Positions 37,836 to 49,572 of a stretch of 64,000 nt of DNA are shown piece by piece. Made by a program: the position numbers and the translations under genes. The stretch comes from Acanthochlamys bracteata (Eukaryota > Streptophyta > Magnoliopsida > Pandanales > Velloziaceae), in the NCBI GenBank assembly GCA_019914995.1, contig CM034145.1:2976001-3040000 (forward strand). The letters are read 5' to 3'. A model generated the notes under the pieces. It searched no databases and was not told the origin of the DNA. It worked only from the letters and a program-made list of their open reading frames with translations. Each line of letters begins with the position of its first letter. Within the stretch, counting starts at the first letter, position 1.

Positions 37836-39589
37836 GTACTAATTTATCTATTTAAATTTTTATTTATGCAAATCTATGCATAATTCAACTGAGGGCAAAA
37901 ATAAAAAACTTGATTTTTCATATTAGTTTATACTGAAACCCCAATGTTGATTTTATTATAATAATAATTAAAAATTATAATTTATATCTTATGTGTACTA
38001 ATGTTTACAATTGAGTATATGCGGATTCAGAAGTCTGTAAACTCATAGTGCCAAGAAAAATATTTGGCTATACACGTGCTATTACATAATGACAACTATA
38101 TTATACACAATAGTGAAAAATAGTTAGTTATATGACTAGCTGAATGAAAAGCAAATTTTTTAGATCTGTTCAATTTCATATTGAAAGTGTTACTTATTGC
38201 ATAGACTACACACGTAGAGAAAAAGATATTAGATTGGAAGGAATGGATGAGCCATTCTTTACATATCAAAGATAGACAAAAATCGATGAAAGACAAAAAA
38301 AAAGTTCAGGATATTACAGAACTAAGATTCAACAACAAAAATCGATTACTTCTAACTATTTCTTTGATATTTAGTTACAACAATCTAGACAAAACCAAAT
38401 GAGATATAGATTTCAAAACTAGCATTGAGCGTGACGTTCATATAGATCGAATCCGATCTTTATATCATAGTTAAAGCTTCATAACAAACATCATTCCACA
38501 TCAAGACATAGACAACTCATAGCAAAATCCAATCAAGCGCTCATTATAAAGACAACATTAGAATTATATTGCTAACATTCCATAATTATTTTCAAAGATT
38601 AATTTCAAATATCATTCAAGATAAATTTACGGATTGCAATAAGGAGTCATTACAGATACCACCCACTATCTTACTATAATAAAATATGACAACATTATGC
38701 ACCATCAAATGATGAGACACTTATAAGCAAGTTGAAGAAGAAAATATGACATGTTATCTTGGAGGATTTACAAAATAAAATCTAAGCATCCTGCAATTAC
38801 ATCTTAGAATTGATATTACCAATACATTTCAACTTACGAGTATTCATTATTGAAAAATAAAATCCGCATACTATAGCACATAATGAGCAAGTTGATTATA
38901 AACTTTTTGCGCCATCGAATACCTCACGGCAAGTATCCCCTATGCGATCATCATCCTTAGTGGACAACTTCATAATTGAAGTTCAATCTTCCCAATGACA
39001 TCGTCTAGATCATCGCTAAGTTAATCACATGCACAGAGTAAGGAAAACACAACGAATAGCGCACACATAAAAAGAAAGTAAACAGCCCCGAATAATAAAT
39101 ATTGGAAGGAAAAGAAATTTCACTCATACTAGCGAATTTAAATACTATCATTAATAGATTATACACATAATACAAAACTAATGAGATCCACTTACCAAAG
39201 TCCAGTTTTTGAAAATTGAACGAAGGAGACACGATGTGAAGTGGCATAGCAAACCTAGGTGACTAGTTACTGTAGCACACACGTAAGAGAAATCGAGAAA
39301 TTCTTCAAACCGTTTAAAATTCGAATAACCGAAATTCAGATCTTAAAAATATATATAAAAAAAAGATCATTATAAAGAGAATAAGAGACTACACTAAGCA
39401 AAAAAAGAAAAAAAAGCACGAGTTGAAAAGAAAATATGAATAGATACACAAAGCATTAAATCTTCTACGAGTAGTTAATTGTCCATATATTGTTTAAGTG
39501 CTATTTTCATTGTTTGCCTATTTTTTATACTATTAGTTTTCTTTAAAAGATTTGCTTGATGATAGAGTGATCCTATGTAACTAACTAGA

Positions 39590-40000
39590 GAAGAAACCTC
39601 TGTAAAAAACCAAACCTATTGTGAGAATTTGTATTAGGTGCTAGGTGCAATAGGAGTGAGAAGGAATAGGTAGAAGCCTTCTCATATAGCTTTTCTTTGT
39701 AAAAGCTATAAGTTGACCGGTCGAAGGGGCTTAATGAAGTTTAGGTGGCTGCAAAAAGTTCGCCTCATAGAGGGAACTTGATTAAGGCATCAATATTGAA
39801 AGGGATGTCGAGCTTTGATATTGTAGTACTTGACGAAGCTAGTAAAAAATCATTCTTAGGAAAGAATATCGCAGATGTAGGTTAGAGTTGTAGACGAACT
39901 ATTTAATCTCTGTCTTTGGTGTGCGTGTTCATTTTGTTACTAGCATCTGAACTTTTTTATATAATAAACTCTCTCCTTGTAGAAAATAGGTGAATTTTAG
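39590..40000 (+). mobile_element. Possible LTR fragment
   Basis: The sequence has the texture of an LTR downstream half: ATCGCAGATGTAGGTTAG followed by CGAACTATTTAATCTCTG and a T-rich end, as common in plant copia LTRs. It is not part of the three-copy solo-LTR family. Ends and target duplication were not found. Confidence 0.3.
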
Positions 40001-41169
40001 TTCATTATTTATCTGCTATTTAGTTCACATATGTCTATGTAAATATAGCTCTACTATACGGGTGTGACGAGAAAATAAATAAATAATGGCATGAAAGTTG
40101 AAATCGAAAATATAAAATAAGCTACAAAAGATCATTGAAGATATGATAGGGACAATAAATATGACTCCTAACAAAACTTATTAAAACGCTACCTATTGTT
40201 CGTTATACCTTAGGCCACATTAAATTTTCCTTAGGTAATTCTTTTAATTATAGGCGATGCATGTACTTTCTATATTGATAAATGTATAGATTAAATGTTA
40301 TATATATTTACATACTTGCATACTATAAAATAGATAGTTTGATTTCGAGCCTTCATGATGATAATATTTTTTATGTTTTTATTTTTTTCGGTGGGATGGA
40401 GTATGATAAAAATTGTTTCTTTCTATATTATTGAATCTTCACATCTAAACATTACTTTAAATAAATAGCTATGTGACAACTTCACTCTAAAATAAAAGAT
40501 CAAATTCAAAGGAAATAAATTATCAGTTAAAATAATAGAGGGATCAAACTTGCTCCATGTTAGTAGATTTTCAAATTTCCAAAATTGTATAAAATTATCT
40601 TTGACAAATAAAATATCTATGGAAAGTAGAATGGTTGCAGTCTTGGTAGTTCAAATGCGATACTGAATGTGCAAAACATGGTTAGTCACAGCAAATAGAT
40701 ATGAGAAGAATCTAGAAAAATCTTGATGAGGCACTTTGAGTTCTATTTTTGATCTGCCGGCCAATACGACACCTTAAGTGCATGTATTCTCTTTTATGTA
40801 ATGTCATCTCTTAATAGTTCTTCTGATTGGGGTGGTTCGTTAAACGCTATAAGGCTTCTTTGTTAAAAGGAATATACTAGTCAATAAGAGCACAAGAAGT
40901 TCATTGCAAGTTAAAGAGGTCTAAATCTATCATGTTAAGGTAGATGCATATGCTGATTAGATTAAGAAAGAAGTGGAGACTCTTTTTACTTGAAAAAACT
41001 AAGGTAACGCGTAGCTCTGGAGTATTTGAAGTCAATAGTATGGCATGTTTGTAAGATCAATAGACACGTTTATATGACATATGTGAACGAAGGCTTTTAT
41101 GCCTCTAGATTTTCCAACGAACAAGATATTGCATACGCTCTATTGGACGAGTCATGGACAATTAACAAT

Positions 41170-42808
41170 TGTTAGATATTCCTGCAAGATTAACTCAAGA
41201 GGGGAGGGGTGAATTCAGTTAGTCTATAAAAAATTTTATCAAATTCGTTATCCTACTGGCAGAGAGCTAGCAAATGTAGGTGTGTTAATCTTTGTCACCG
41301 CAGAGCCGAAGAGTTAGTGTGTTTCTTGTGTAAGTACCAAAGAGTAGTGCTCAGGATATTTAACGTGGTTCGGCAAAACCCCTTTGCCTACATCCACGGT
41401 CGCTCTATCACCAGAGCCAAAGCTTCACTAGACCTTTAATATGCTACAAATACACCTAGAGCGAAGTGCTTCGCCAAGCACACATACTCTACCGGGTTTC
41501 TTCGCCAAGACAACCCCTACTAGCCTCCTGGACACGCCTGTCCCCATGGCTGATTTGCTAGCACTATTACAAGGTTTAAGAGCTTACACCAAACTCAACC
41601 CGAGCTTCCTTTACCGGTCCATCCAGCACCACCTTTACACTGTAAGTGACAAGTTGCAAGTAAATAAACAAGTATTGAGTGCAGGATCTATCTCATGAAT
41701 GTTGGGTGTTTAATCGGTGATTCAGATGAGATGATCGGAGAGATTGCTGAGGTATTTCTTCAGTATGATTTGCAGCAAGATTTGTTTGTGTGGAGTAGTC
41801 AAGTTCGTGACCGGCAGTGAGAGTTTCTGTGTAGAGTGGTAGAGTTCTTGTATATCTCTTTTTTTTGCTTGTTCTCTCTACTACATTTTTTCTTTATGTT
41901 TTCTCCTGTTTTCTCTATTTCTCAACCACGTTTCCTCGTTCTTTGTGACTCCTTTTTATAGAACATCTTTCTGTGCGAGGAGCCGTTGAGAACGTTCTTT
42001 GTTGGCGCTTTCGGTTCTTCACGCCGAGAAGGAATGGTGTTGTCCAAAGTGGTTCTTCAAATTGTATTTGTGCAAAGTCTTTGTTGCATTGAATCGTTGA
42101 AGAGATTTGAATTTGCTTTATAAACGGTTGAGTGCTTAATTCAGCTAAGCTTCGCTTGAATTTCGGTGGTGATGAGTTGATATGGTATGTCCATAATAAA
42201 TGCGATCTGAGGTTGACCGCTTGACCGATCAAGGACTTTGACCGCTTTCTTTCCTGATTATTGAGCTTCCCTTTTGTGTGAAAGTGAAGATGATTCTAGC
42301 TCTTGTAGATCTTACGTTTGAGGTCCTTGATCCGTTGAGAGTCTGCGTGATTTTTGAAGGTAAGGAAAAAACTTCGTTGCCGTTGAACATATGGGTTTGT
42401 CCCGAACAGAAGTCTCGTGATATGCTTGATAGCCAAACAACTGATCGTAATGTGGTCATTGCATCCTCATCCGTATGTTGTTCTCATCACCTTGATTCGC
42501 CATAGCATGATTATTTGTCATTTTAGCCGTGGCATCCTCTCATCCCGTATGTTGTTTCTCTGTCTGCTGCTTCAGCAAAGAAAGATAGATTATTATCATT
42601 TAGCTGTGGCATCCTCTGTCCCATGTGCTGTCCTCTGTCCAGTATGTAGTAGCATAACAGTTGGTTGTATGATGGCTGTTTTGTCTGCTGTAAATTAAAT
42701 GTTCTTTGTTTGTCTAATCCTGCAGACCTATTTTCAGATTATTAGTCTTATATAAATTATAATTCTTAATTCTTTGTTATCATCGAAATTATCCTTGTAT
42801 TTTCAACA
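41170..42808 (+). mobile_element. Solo LTR, copy 2
   Basis: 1,639 bp, starting TGTTAGATATTCCTGCAAGA and ending TATTTTCAACA. A perfect 5-bp target duplication ACAAT lies at 41165-41169 and 42809-42813. It is closely similar to copy 3 at 50390. It contains an 85-codon open frame at 41441-41698 also present in copy 3. No internal region adjoins it, so it is a recombination product. Probably copia. Confidence 0.92.
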
Positions 42809-42813
42809 ACAAT

Positions 42814-43480
42814 GAAATGTTGAAATGGATAAGATGGAAGCATGATTTCTAAGCATCTAAGGAGAAGACAAGATAAAGCACTAGTGTGGTTCAAATTGGC
42901 AAGGCTTGCCACTAGAATGTGGATCTAGAGGATTTGCTACCAATAGCGGCTTTCTTTGGTAACCGATCTATGTAAATGACAATACTGTAAATGTTCAAAT
43001 CATTAAACCCACAAAGGTTTGTATAGAATTCAATCTACATCGACATCTTAAATGAAGGGTTTGGATAAACACTAGTGGTTACAAATGATTTGTTTTGGTG
43101 TTGTATGAAAAGTTTCTGACACTCTGTTACAAACGTAAGCTGATGAGATAAGCTGGGCGAATATTCTCAAGTATAAGGAAATAATATGGCTGTGGGCGAA
43201 GTGATCGCAGCAAACAGAGATATGGACAACACTCAATTTAAGACCATTGCCTCAAATAAGCATTAGAGATGAGGGATGGAAATGACTTGGATCTTGGTTG
43301 TTTGAGAGAGCAAGCAATGATCAAACCGCAATACTATTAGTTCAATATTTTGTAAGTGTTCAGGGTTATCAGATGTAAGCATCTTAAGTGAAGACATTTT
43401 GATAATCGATAGACCGTAGATAAGGAATCACATGGTGAGCATGACATAGGCACTAGTTGTGAAATTATTTCTAGCAACAA
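42814..43480. other. Intergenic spacer
   Basis: About 670 bases between solo LTR copy 2 and the MITE, continuous with the sequence left of the LTR once the insertion is ignored. Nothing recognised. Confidence 0.5.
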
Positions 43481-43483
43481 TTA

Positions 43484-43731
43484 GGTGCTATTTGAGATTG
43501 CTTATAAACTCTTTTTCTCCAAATTTTGTTTTGTACTTTTTATAGACTTTCTACAACATTCTACAGAAATTTTTTTAAAGTTTAGAAAGTACAAAAAAAT
43601 TTCGCGTCGTAAGATTTTATTATTACTTATTTTTATTTTTTTAGGTAAAAAGTAAAATTTATTTTTTAAAATTCTCTAAATATTTTTTCTTTTAGAAAAG
43701 CTTATTTTTAAAAGCATTCCCAAACATTCTC
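43484..43731. mobile_element. Tourist-like MITE (PIF/Harbinger-related)
   Basis: 248 bp, flanked by TTA on both sides (43481-43483 and 43732-43734). The terminal inverted repeats are imperfect: GGTGCTATTTGAGATTGCTT on the left against GAGAATGTTTGGGAATGCTT as the complement of the right end. No coding capacity. The TTA target and size fit Tourist-type MITEs moved by PIF/Harbinger transposases. Confidence 0.7.
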
Positions 43732-43734
43732 TTA

Positions 43735-45360
43735 GTAAGCTCCTCAATTGAGAGTCTTAAATTATAAAATGGAACAACTTGACATTATTGAATGACTTTT
43801 ACATTAGGCTCCAATCTAGCAACATTATGGATAAGAACTACGTCAAAAATTGCATGAAGATGCGGCAAAGGAAGTACATAAAGTTGTGATACAAATGAGA
43901 AAATCAAGTTTTTGGAATCATAATCCGGAGTACACTATGTCTTGTTTTAGCAATTGGGGAAATAAAGTGAGAAGTGCTTTGTTTAGCGAGAAAGAGAAGG
44001 AGTCTTTTGGGATCTATTCTTTTCTTGCAACTCACTTTCATCACTACAAGTTACTTCTAATTTATTTTTAGCTACACAAAAAAATTCAAAATGTGATATT
44101 CAATTAATTTTTTTCTACAAAAGATAAGAAACTCACATATAACGACACTGTTTATAATAACTCAATTACTCACTTTCTAATAACTCATTTTCAGTCCAGA
44201 AAAACACACTCTCTCACACAAAAAGATGTGGTTTGCTTAAAAAACCTAAAGAGCCTATTACAAATTTACAACCAAGAAATGAAGACGACTGTAGTTAATC
44301 ATTGTATAGCTTCCTAGTTATTTTGCTTTGTACAAAGGCTATCACTTTGTCTCGGGATTTTTTTTCCCTGAGTTGTAATAATTTTTAGGTTAGGTGTTCT
44401 GTGATTATAGGATTATACGTATGATATGTATGTGGCTTTGGATCCTTTACGGTCCTAGATAGTGGATTCAAATATTTTAAAATTTATGGTTTCTAATGTT
44501 TCAAATACATTAAAACGACAGCGATTGTCCCTTGATATTCCAACCACAATAAATTGTGTGTCCACTTTATTTATTTATTTTTTTGCTTTGTCCGTTCTCA
44601 ACTATAAAGAAAATCTTACATTGACAAAATAAATAGTACCTAATCCAAAGTTCTCTTATAAAAATTATCTAATGTAAAGAAATCAATATAATTAGCAACT
44701 AATAATAATTAGTTTCTTTATACTTTATCATAACAAAATTTTATAAGCAAACCTAAGAAAAAAGTACATGTAACTTGAATAAGTAAAAGCAAGATTAGAA
44801 AAGCTAACATGTACCTATCTAAATTTATAGATGCAATAATTAGCTACAAAAGAAGAAAGAAATACAACAATCCACCATTTACTTGAGTGAATTAGTAAAA
44901 AGTGAATCACTCATGTTGAATATATATGAAATATTAGGAATTTTCGACTAAATGTATGGAAACCCGTCCTACTTCAAATGTATTGGAGAGGATCCGAATT
45001 TATTTTATGTATATGCAGTTAATATGTTGATGTCAGAAATTTATCTAAAATATTTAAAATAAACGTTCTGAAGTATTTAAAATAAGAAGCATTTCTACAA
45101 AGAAATTTATTTTGAATTTTTTTAAACAAATAAGCTTAATATTTTATCTAAATAATAAGAAGCTTATACATCAAATATTTATTTATCTATATTTTAAGAA
45201 TTTTTTAGATATTACAGAAAAATTATTACAAAATAAAAAAAATTAAATTAAAATTTGATAACTAGTAATAAGTACTATCTAAACAACATTGTAGTTTCTT
45301 TTGGTTGGGACCAAATTTATGCCCAAAAGTCAAAAGTATATATGCACACAAGCTTATATT
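43735..45360. other. Intergenic stretch
   Basis: A/T-rich sequence with short open frames that look like chance and a small TTTA repeat near 44567-44583. No gene recognised. Confidence 0.55.
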
Positions 45361-45700
45361 GTGTTTGGATTGAGAATAAATAAGAGTAAAGTGGAATAGG
45401 AATCGATTACTCTTCTATTCTTGTTTGGTAACTTTTTCATAAGAGTAACGAAAAATAAAAATATTCTTTGTTACTCTTATGAGGAGTACTCAGTTATACC
45501 TAATATCGAATGTAATTAAAAGTAAGGATCTGTTTGGATAGAGGAATAAGAAATAGAGTAAATAAGAAAAATTGTAAACAAAATGGGAAAAGAGTAATAA
45601 TTATTCTCATATTTCTTAGATATAAAAATAATAAAAAATAAGTAGTTATTCATGTTTGGTAATTAAAGAGTAAGTAAGAGTAATTTTTGTAGCCATCGGT
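45361..45700. repeat. Two tandem MITE-like units
   Basis: Two adjacent ~170-bp units, 45361-45530 and 45531-45700. Each begins with TGTTTGGAT and has a second TGTTTGGTAA inside, followed by runs of AAGAGTAA. The motifs resemble MITE ends but all face the same way, so this is a tandem or half-element array rather than one MITE. Confidence 0.45.
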
Positions 45701-45954
45701 ATGATAATGTCGAATTGGAAAAAGTCTAAAATGTCATTTTGTGATTTTTGGCTAAGTGACACATACACGTACGAGCAAGGTGGAGAGTCTTAACATATTA
45801 TTGAAAGAAAATATTAAATTACATATCATCCAATTAGTCTAACTAGATAATTTTCTATAGAACAGGGACTCCAGTCAAATAAGTATATGGGCATACTTTT
45901 TTTCAGAATGTCTTACTAAGATGATTTCATAGTTGATTATACATAAAAAGTGCT

Positions 45955-45956
<2 letters not shown>

Positions 45957-45986
<30 letters not shown>
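45957..45986. repeat. (TA)n microsatellite
   Basis: About 15 TA units, just upstream of the CSLD pseudogene. Confidence 0.95.
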
Positions 45987-45987
<1 letters not shown>

Positions 45988-46009
45988 CAAACAAAACAAT
46001 AAGCTATCT

Positions 46010-46532
46010 GGTTATGGAGAATGCCCGTGGTGTGCGAGATCTGGTTTGTATTTCTCATGGCTTCTTGACTAACTCCCCAAGCTCTTCTTTGTCAATCGTG
46101 TCATTGATCTCACTGTCCTTAAAGAAAAGTTCAAGACTCCTACCCCCAACAACCCTACTTGGGAATCCGATCTTTCTGGCATCGACATCTTCATCTCTAT
46201 CAGAGATCCTGAGAAAGAACCCCCTCATTACTGCCAACACCATCTTCTCCATCTCGCTGATGACTACCCAATTGAGAAGTTGTCTTGCTATATTTCTGAT
46301 GATGGTGGCGCGCTGCTTGCCTTCGAAGCAAAGGCCGAGGTAGCCTACTTCGCAAACTTATGGGTACCATTTTGTTGAAAAGATAACGTCAAACTGAGGA
46401 ACCTTAATAGTTACTTCAACTTGAAGAGGGATCCTTATAAGAATGAAGTTCCGATGCATTTCGTGAAGGATGGCCAAAGGGTGAAGAGAGAGTACGATGA
46501 GTTCAAAGCCAAGATTAACGGGTTGCCGGATG
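46010..46532 (+). pseudogene. Cellulose synthase-like D (CSLD) pseudogene, 5' piece
   Basis: CSLD proteins are membrane glycosyltransferases making beta-glucan in tip-growing cells. The plus strand carries a typical CSLD segment: [11 protein letters not shown], then [32 protein letters not shown] (with the first catalytic D-D), [17 protein letters not shown] and [18 protein letters not shown] stop directly after W-V-P-F-C (TGA where the family has an arginine codon) and at least one frame change show it is dead. The CACTA element at 46533 interrupts the match right after G-L-P-D. Confidence 0.85.
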
Positions 46533-46999
46533 CACTATTACAAAAATATCTTTACCGACTGAAAAATATAGACTGAAAAAATAGTCGATAAATCTATCAA
46601 ATACTGACAAAAAATAATCTACTCAGTAATACTTTTTAAAAATACCTACCGAAAAGTCAATAAGTCGGTAAATTAGAAACTTTATGAACTGAAACACGAT
46701 CTAGTTGATAAATTTATTAAGCAAATTTATATTTATAAAAATAGCGATGAAACTTAATTAGTCGATAAATTTACTGACTATCATATATTTAATCGGTAAT
46801 TTTATCAATCATAATTATTTTAATAGCTAATTTACCAACTGAAACACTATCCGATTAGTAAATTTATTAAGCAAATTTATATAATAAAACAATTAGCGCC
46901 TGAAATGTGTTTAGTTGGTAAATTTATAGACTACTATGTATTTAGTCAGTAATAGTATCTACAAGAATTATTTCAGCAGCTAATTTATCCACTAAGTTT

Positions 47000-47640
47000 T
47001 ACTTGAATCGGTAGTGTAACAAGAGTACAAATACTGGTTGCTGGCTAGTCTCTCCCTCTCCGGCTCCGGCTTCGAATTCTCCTCCACGACGTGGTTCCAT
47101 CTCACGCGTAATTTCTCCTCATCTGTCTCCGAAATTTCTTCTATTCTATATCCAGTCTGCTTCTCGTCCATCGTCGTTGTCTTTATCTTGGGCACACGAT
47201 CTCAAGAATCAAAAACTTACTTCTCCTCCTTTATCGCCATACTCGAGAAAATCTTAACATAATCAAGCCGCTCTACGTCAGGGCTTCAAAACACTATGGA
47301 GGTAAATTGCGGTTCACCGAACCGCTGGGCTCGACGTGAAAAATTTGCCCTACTGAAATGGTACTGTCTACAACACCTTGTCATATTAAAGAGTTTTAAA
47401 ACCCGTAAGCTGTGGTAAGCTTACCGTCGAGGTTAAAAGTTGTTTGCCGGCGGTTTGGAAAGAGTAGGTCAGCCTTGTTGACGGTTGCTGCGGCTGTCAC
47501 CACCAACTCTTCTGCGAAGAAGAGATGACTCATTGCTACAGCAGCAAGACGGAATACAAAGCGCCATTGCTCATTGCAAACGCTCCTTGAAACTCCAAAA
47601 GGTAGTTTTCTTTGTTCTGATTCTCACACATAGCATTTAA
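47000..47640. other. Captured, unidentified host-like sequence in the CACTA element
   Basis: Less A/T-rich than the element ends, with open frames on both strands (for example 47195-46992 minus and 47038-47262 plus) and a GTAG donor-like site after 47601. It resembles a 5' leader plus first exon of some gene, but neither strand gives a family I recognise. Confidence 0.35.
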
Positions 47641-48150
47641 GTTCTTTGAATAACAGAGCTTTGATCTAGCATAACAAACTTCTCTACTCTATTTCTTTTC
47701 TTTTTTTTGCTTGATTAGAATTTTCATACGAGTAAATAATGATTCTAGTTTAAATTGTGTGCTATTAATTTTTTTCGTGTTTTTCTTTCTTTATATTGCC
47801 GGGCATATAGCTGTTTTTTTCAGGTGTGACTATTAATCTAATGGTTTTTTTGTTCTTATCAAAAGATATTTTAAAAATTTGTTTAGTGAAGAGCATTGAT
47901 TAAGCTAAATGATTCTTGGAGATTTCTAGTTAGACCGGTGGTGTTGTTTGAGATTTATTGTTGTTGTTGCTGCTGCTTAGCCTAAAAGAAGAAGGAAGAA
48001 TTTTCAAATAGAAGAATAACAACAAAAACCAACAAAGAAAAAGAATGGAATCTCTGATTACATATTATTATTCCACATTCCATTCAAGCACTAATCCAGT
48101 TGTTTACTAATAATTCTAAATTAAATTATTTGGTCTTTTTTGTTTTCAAG
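47641..48150. other. CACTA interior, intron-like
   Basis: T-rich sequence following the donor-like site, with no coding texture. It may be a captured intron. Confidence 0.35.
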
Positions 48151-48591
48151 TTAAAGTTCTGGCATTGCCTGAGAACAAATATTCTGGTGCTGCCTGCTTA
48201 CTTGAAGAGCTAGCCCAAGCTCCCCTGAGAACTGACTACAAGCAGCATCCGCAAGATGAGGTAATACCATTTCCTTCCGCCTATCATGCAAATTGTTATG
48301 AGTCATGCAGTTGTTTGCAATAATCAGCTGAGCCAGTAGGGCTCTGCCTAAGCAAGAAGTTGCATTCAGGTTTAGGTTTGGGGATTGGCTCTTGGAAGTA
48401 GTAGTGTTGCCCCATAGCTGAACTGACAGAAGAGAGAGAGCACAGCTGGAGTCTAACACTCCTGTAAGGCTTTCAATCGGTGGCTGTTCATAGTTTGGAT
48501 CTTCTGGATGTGTGCTTCCAGTTGAGCCTTGCATGTATATTCCAACAAGAATCTTCTTTTTCTGCTTTTCTGGTTGTTTTTTGGACATCAA
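48151..48591 (-). pseudogene. Captured 3' exon piece of an SPL (SBP-box) transcription factor gene
   Basis: A 146-codon minus-strand frame. It contains D-S-S-C-A-L-S-L-L-S, the hallmark of miR156-regulated SPL genes, and nearer the end F-S-G-E-L-G-L-A-L-Q, typical of the SPL9/SPL15 carboxyl end. The SBP DNA-binding domain is absent, so this is only the last-exon part. The first ~20 codons (M-M-S-K-K-Q) probably come from the junction rather than from SPL. The frame is open to its TAA. It sits inside the CACTA element, head to head with the AP2 piece. Confidence 0.7.
48424..48443 (-). promoter_or_regulatory. Canonical miR156/157 target site in the SPL piece
   Basis: The minus strand reads GTGCTCTCTCTCTTCTGTCA, the standard plant miR156/157 site in SPL mRNAs, encoding the A-L-S-L-L-S motif in frame. 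Every base of the standard site is kept. A minus-strand transcript of the CACTA element would carry it. Confidence 0.85.
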
Positions 48592-48592
48592 G

Positions 48593-48690
48593 GTTTATGA
48601 TAAAGCGGCTATCAATGCAATGGAAGAGATGCTGTAACTAATTTTGAGCCTAGTGCTAACGAAGAGGGATTGCTTTCTGTTGGCCGTAAG
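48593..48690 (+). pseudogene. Captured AP2-domain exon piece (AP2/TOE type)
   Basis: After an AG acceptor, the plus strand reads Y-D-K-A-A-I-N, then in a second frame D-A-V-T-N-F-E-P-S, matching the AP2 repeat motif [20 protein letters not shown] of AP2/TOE-type factors. One base is out of step between the two halves, so it cannot be read through. Only about 30 codons remain. Confidence 0.65.
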
Positions 48691-49409
48691 GAAAGTACAA
48701 GAAACATCCTAAATTTGTAATTTCTTTTAATACATATTTCTTTAGTCAACTTATTTAGGTAATTTATCAAATACTTTTTTATTAAATTGGAGTGTGATTA
48801 TTTTCTGTAGTGTTTTGAGCATTAGTTACTTTGAACCTTCACATTATGCAAGTGGGAGAAACCTGTGGAAGGTATTTTGTGTTTTGCCAAGTCGTCAAGA
48901 AATTCAGTACAAAAATGATGATAGTTTTAATAGATCATCATTGTAAAATTTGGTGATTATTGATGTTGATAGATATATATAATATTATATATAATTCGAT
49001 GAGGATATATTGAATATTGTTTATTATTTTAATGAAATCCTTCTTGAATATTGATGTATGTATTAGAATATGTCAGGTAATTAACATATAAAGTTTGATG
49101 TATGTATGTATTGAATGTTTCTTCAATATTGATATATGTATGTACATAGAATAGGATCTTACATTACCGACTAAATGGTGTAGACAGTAATTACCGACTA
49201 TTTTTTTCAATCGGTACTTATCGACTGCAAATTTAGTCGGCAATATAGACTATTTTAATTAGTCGATACTTACCAACTATGAATTCAGTTAGTAATTAGC
49301 GACAACATTCTTTCGTCGATATTTTGGTCGATAATTTTTTTTGTCGACTGATTTTTGTTAGTTGCCCGACTATTTTATTCAGTCCGTGGAGAGTTTATTT
49401 TTAGTAGTG

Positions 49410-49572
49410 AGGCGATATGCTGACGCTTGATCCTTATCATGCTCGCGAAGAGATCGAGGCGATGAAGCTGCATAGGATGAAGTCCGGCGAGGCGGCGTGG
49501 CTCAAGTGGCAGAGGCGAGACTTGCGGCGAGCGGATCGAAGACGAGAGGACGAATATAAACGAACATTGTGG
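49410..49572 (+). pseudogene. CSLD pseudogene, 3' piece after the CACTA insertion
   Basis: Continues the CSLD match with R-R-Y-A-D-A, then in a shifted frame Y-H-A-R-E-E-I-E-A-M-K-L-H-R, where CSLD proteins have Y-H-A-R-E-E-I-K-A-M-K. The match fades after about 40 codons and the frame ends at TAG near 49572. The rest of the CSLD gene is not in the window. Confidence 0.75.

Larger units (their letters stand above)
36593..41164. other. Intergenic, transposon-relic rich
   Basis: About 4.6 kb without a recognisable gene. At 37640-37835 are repeated TTTAGTCGGTAAA-like motifs resembling CACTA subterminal repeats, with no clear ends. At about 39590-40000 the plus strand resembles the 3' part of a plant LTR (GCAGATGTAGG, then a pyrimidine-rich stretch). 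The rest, including all short open frames, gave nothing I can name. Confidence 0.5.
46533..49409 (+). mobile_element. Non-autonomous CACTA (CMC) DNA transposon with captured genes
   Basis: 2,877 bp. The left end is CACTATTACAAAAATATC; the right end read in complement is CACTACTAAAAATAAAC. Both ends have the TTACCGACT/AGTCGGTAA subterminal repeats typical of plant CACTA elements (46550-47010 and 49160-49400). Flanks ATG and AGG are a near match to the expected 3-bp target duplication. No transposase is present. The interior carries pieces of host genes: an SPL gene on the minus strand, an AP2-family exon on the plus strand and an unidentified CG-richer piece at 47000-47640. The element splits the CSLD pseudogene. 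Confidence 0.85.

Noticed and set aside
37595-37855. 86-codon plus-strand frame as a membrane protein.
   Set aside because: It reads through CACTA-like subterminal repeats; hydrophobicity comes from the T-rich composition.
45361-45700. A single MITE with terminal inverted repeats.
   Set aside because: All TGTTTGG motifs face the same way; no inverted ends or target duplication.
46055-46343. The 136-codon plus frame starting at 45933 and the opposite 65-codon frame.
   Set aside because: Both are shadows in other frames of the CSLD match.
48424-48443. Plus strand reads almost exactly as mature miR156, suggesting a MIR156 gene.
   Set aside because: It is the complement of the target site within an SPL coding frame, and no matching star arm that would form a precursor hairpin is visible nearby.
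46533-49409. CACTA element taken as autonomous.
   Set aside because: No transposase-like frame on either strand; all coding-like content belongs to host transcription factors or is unidentified.
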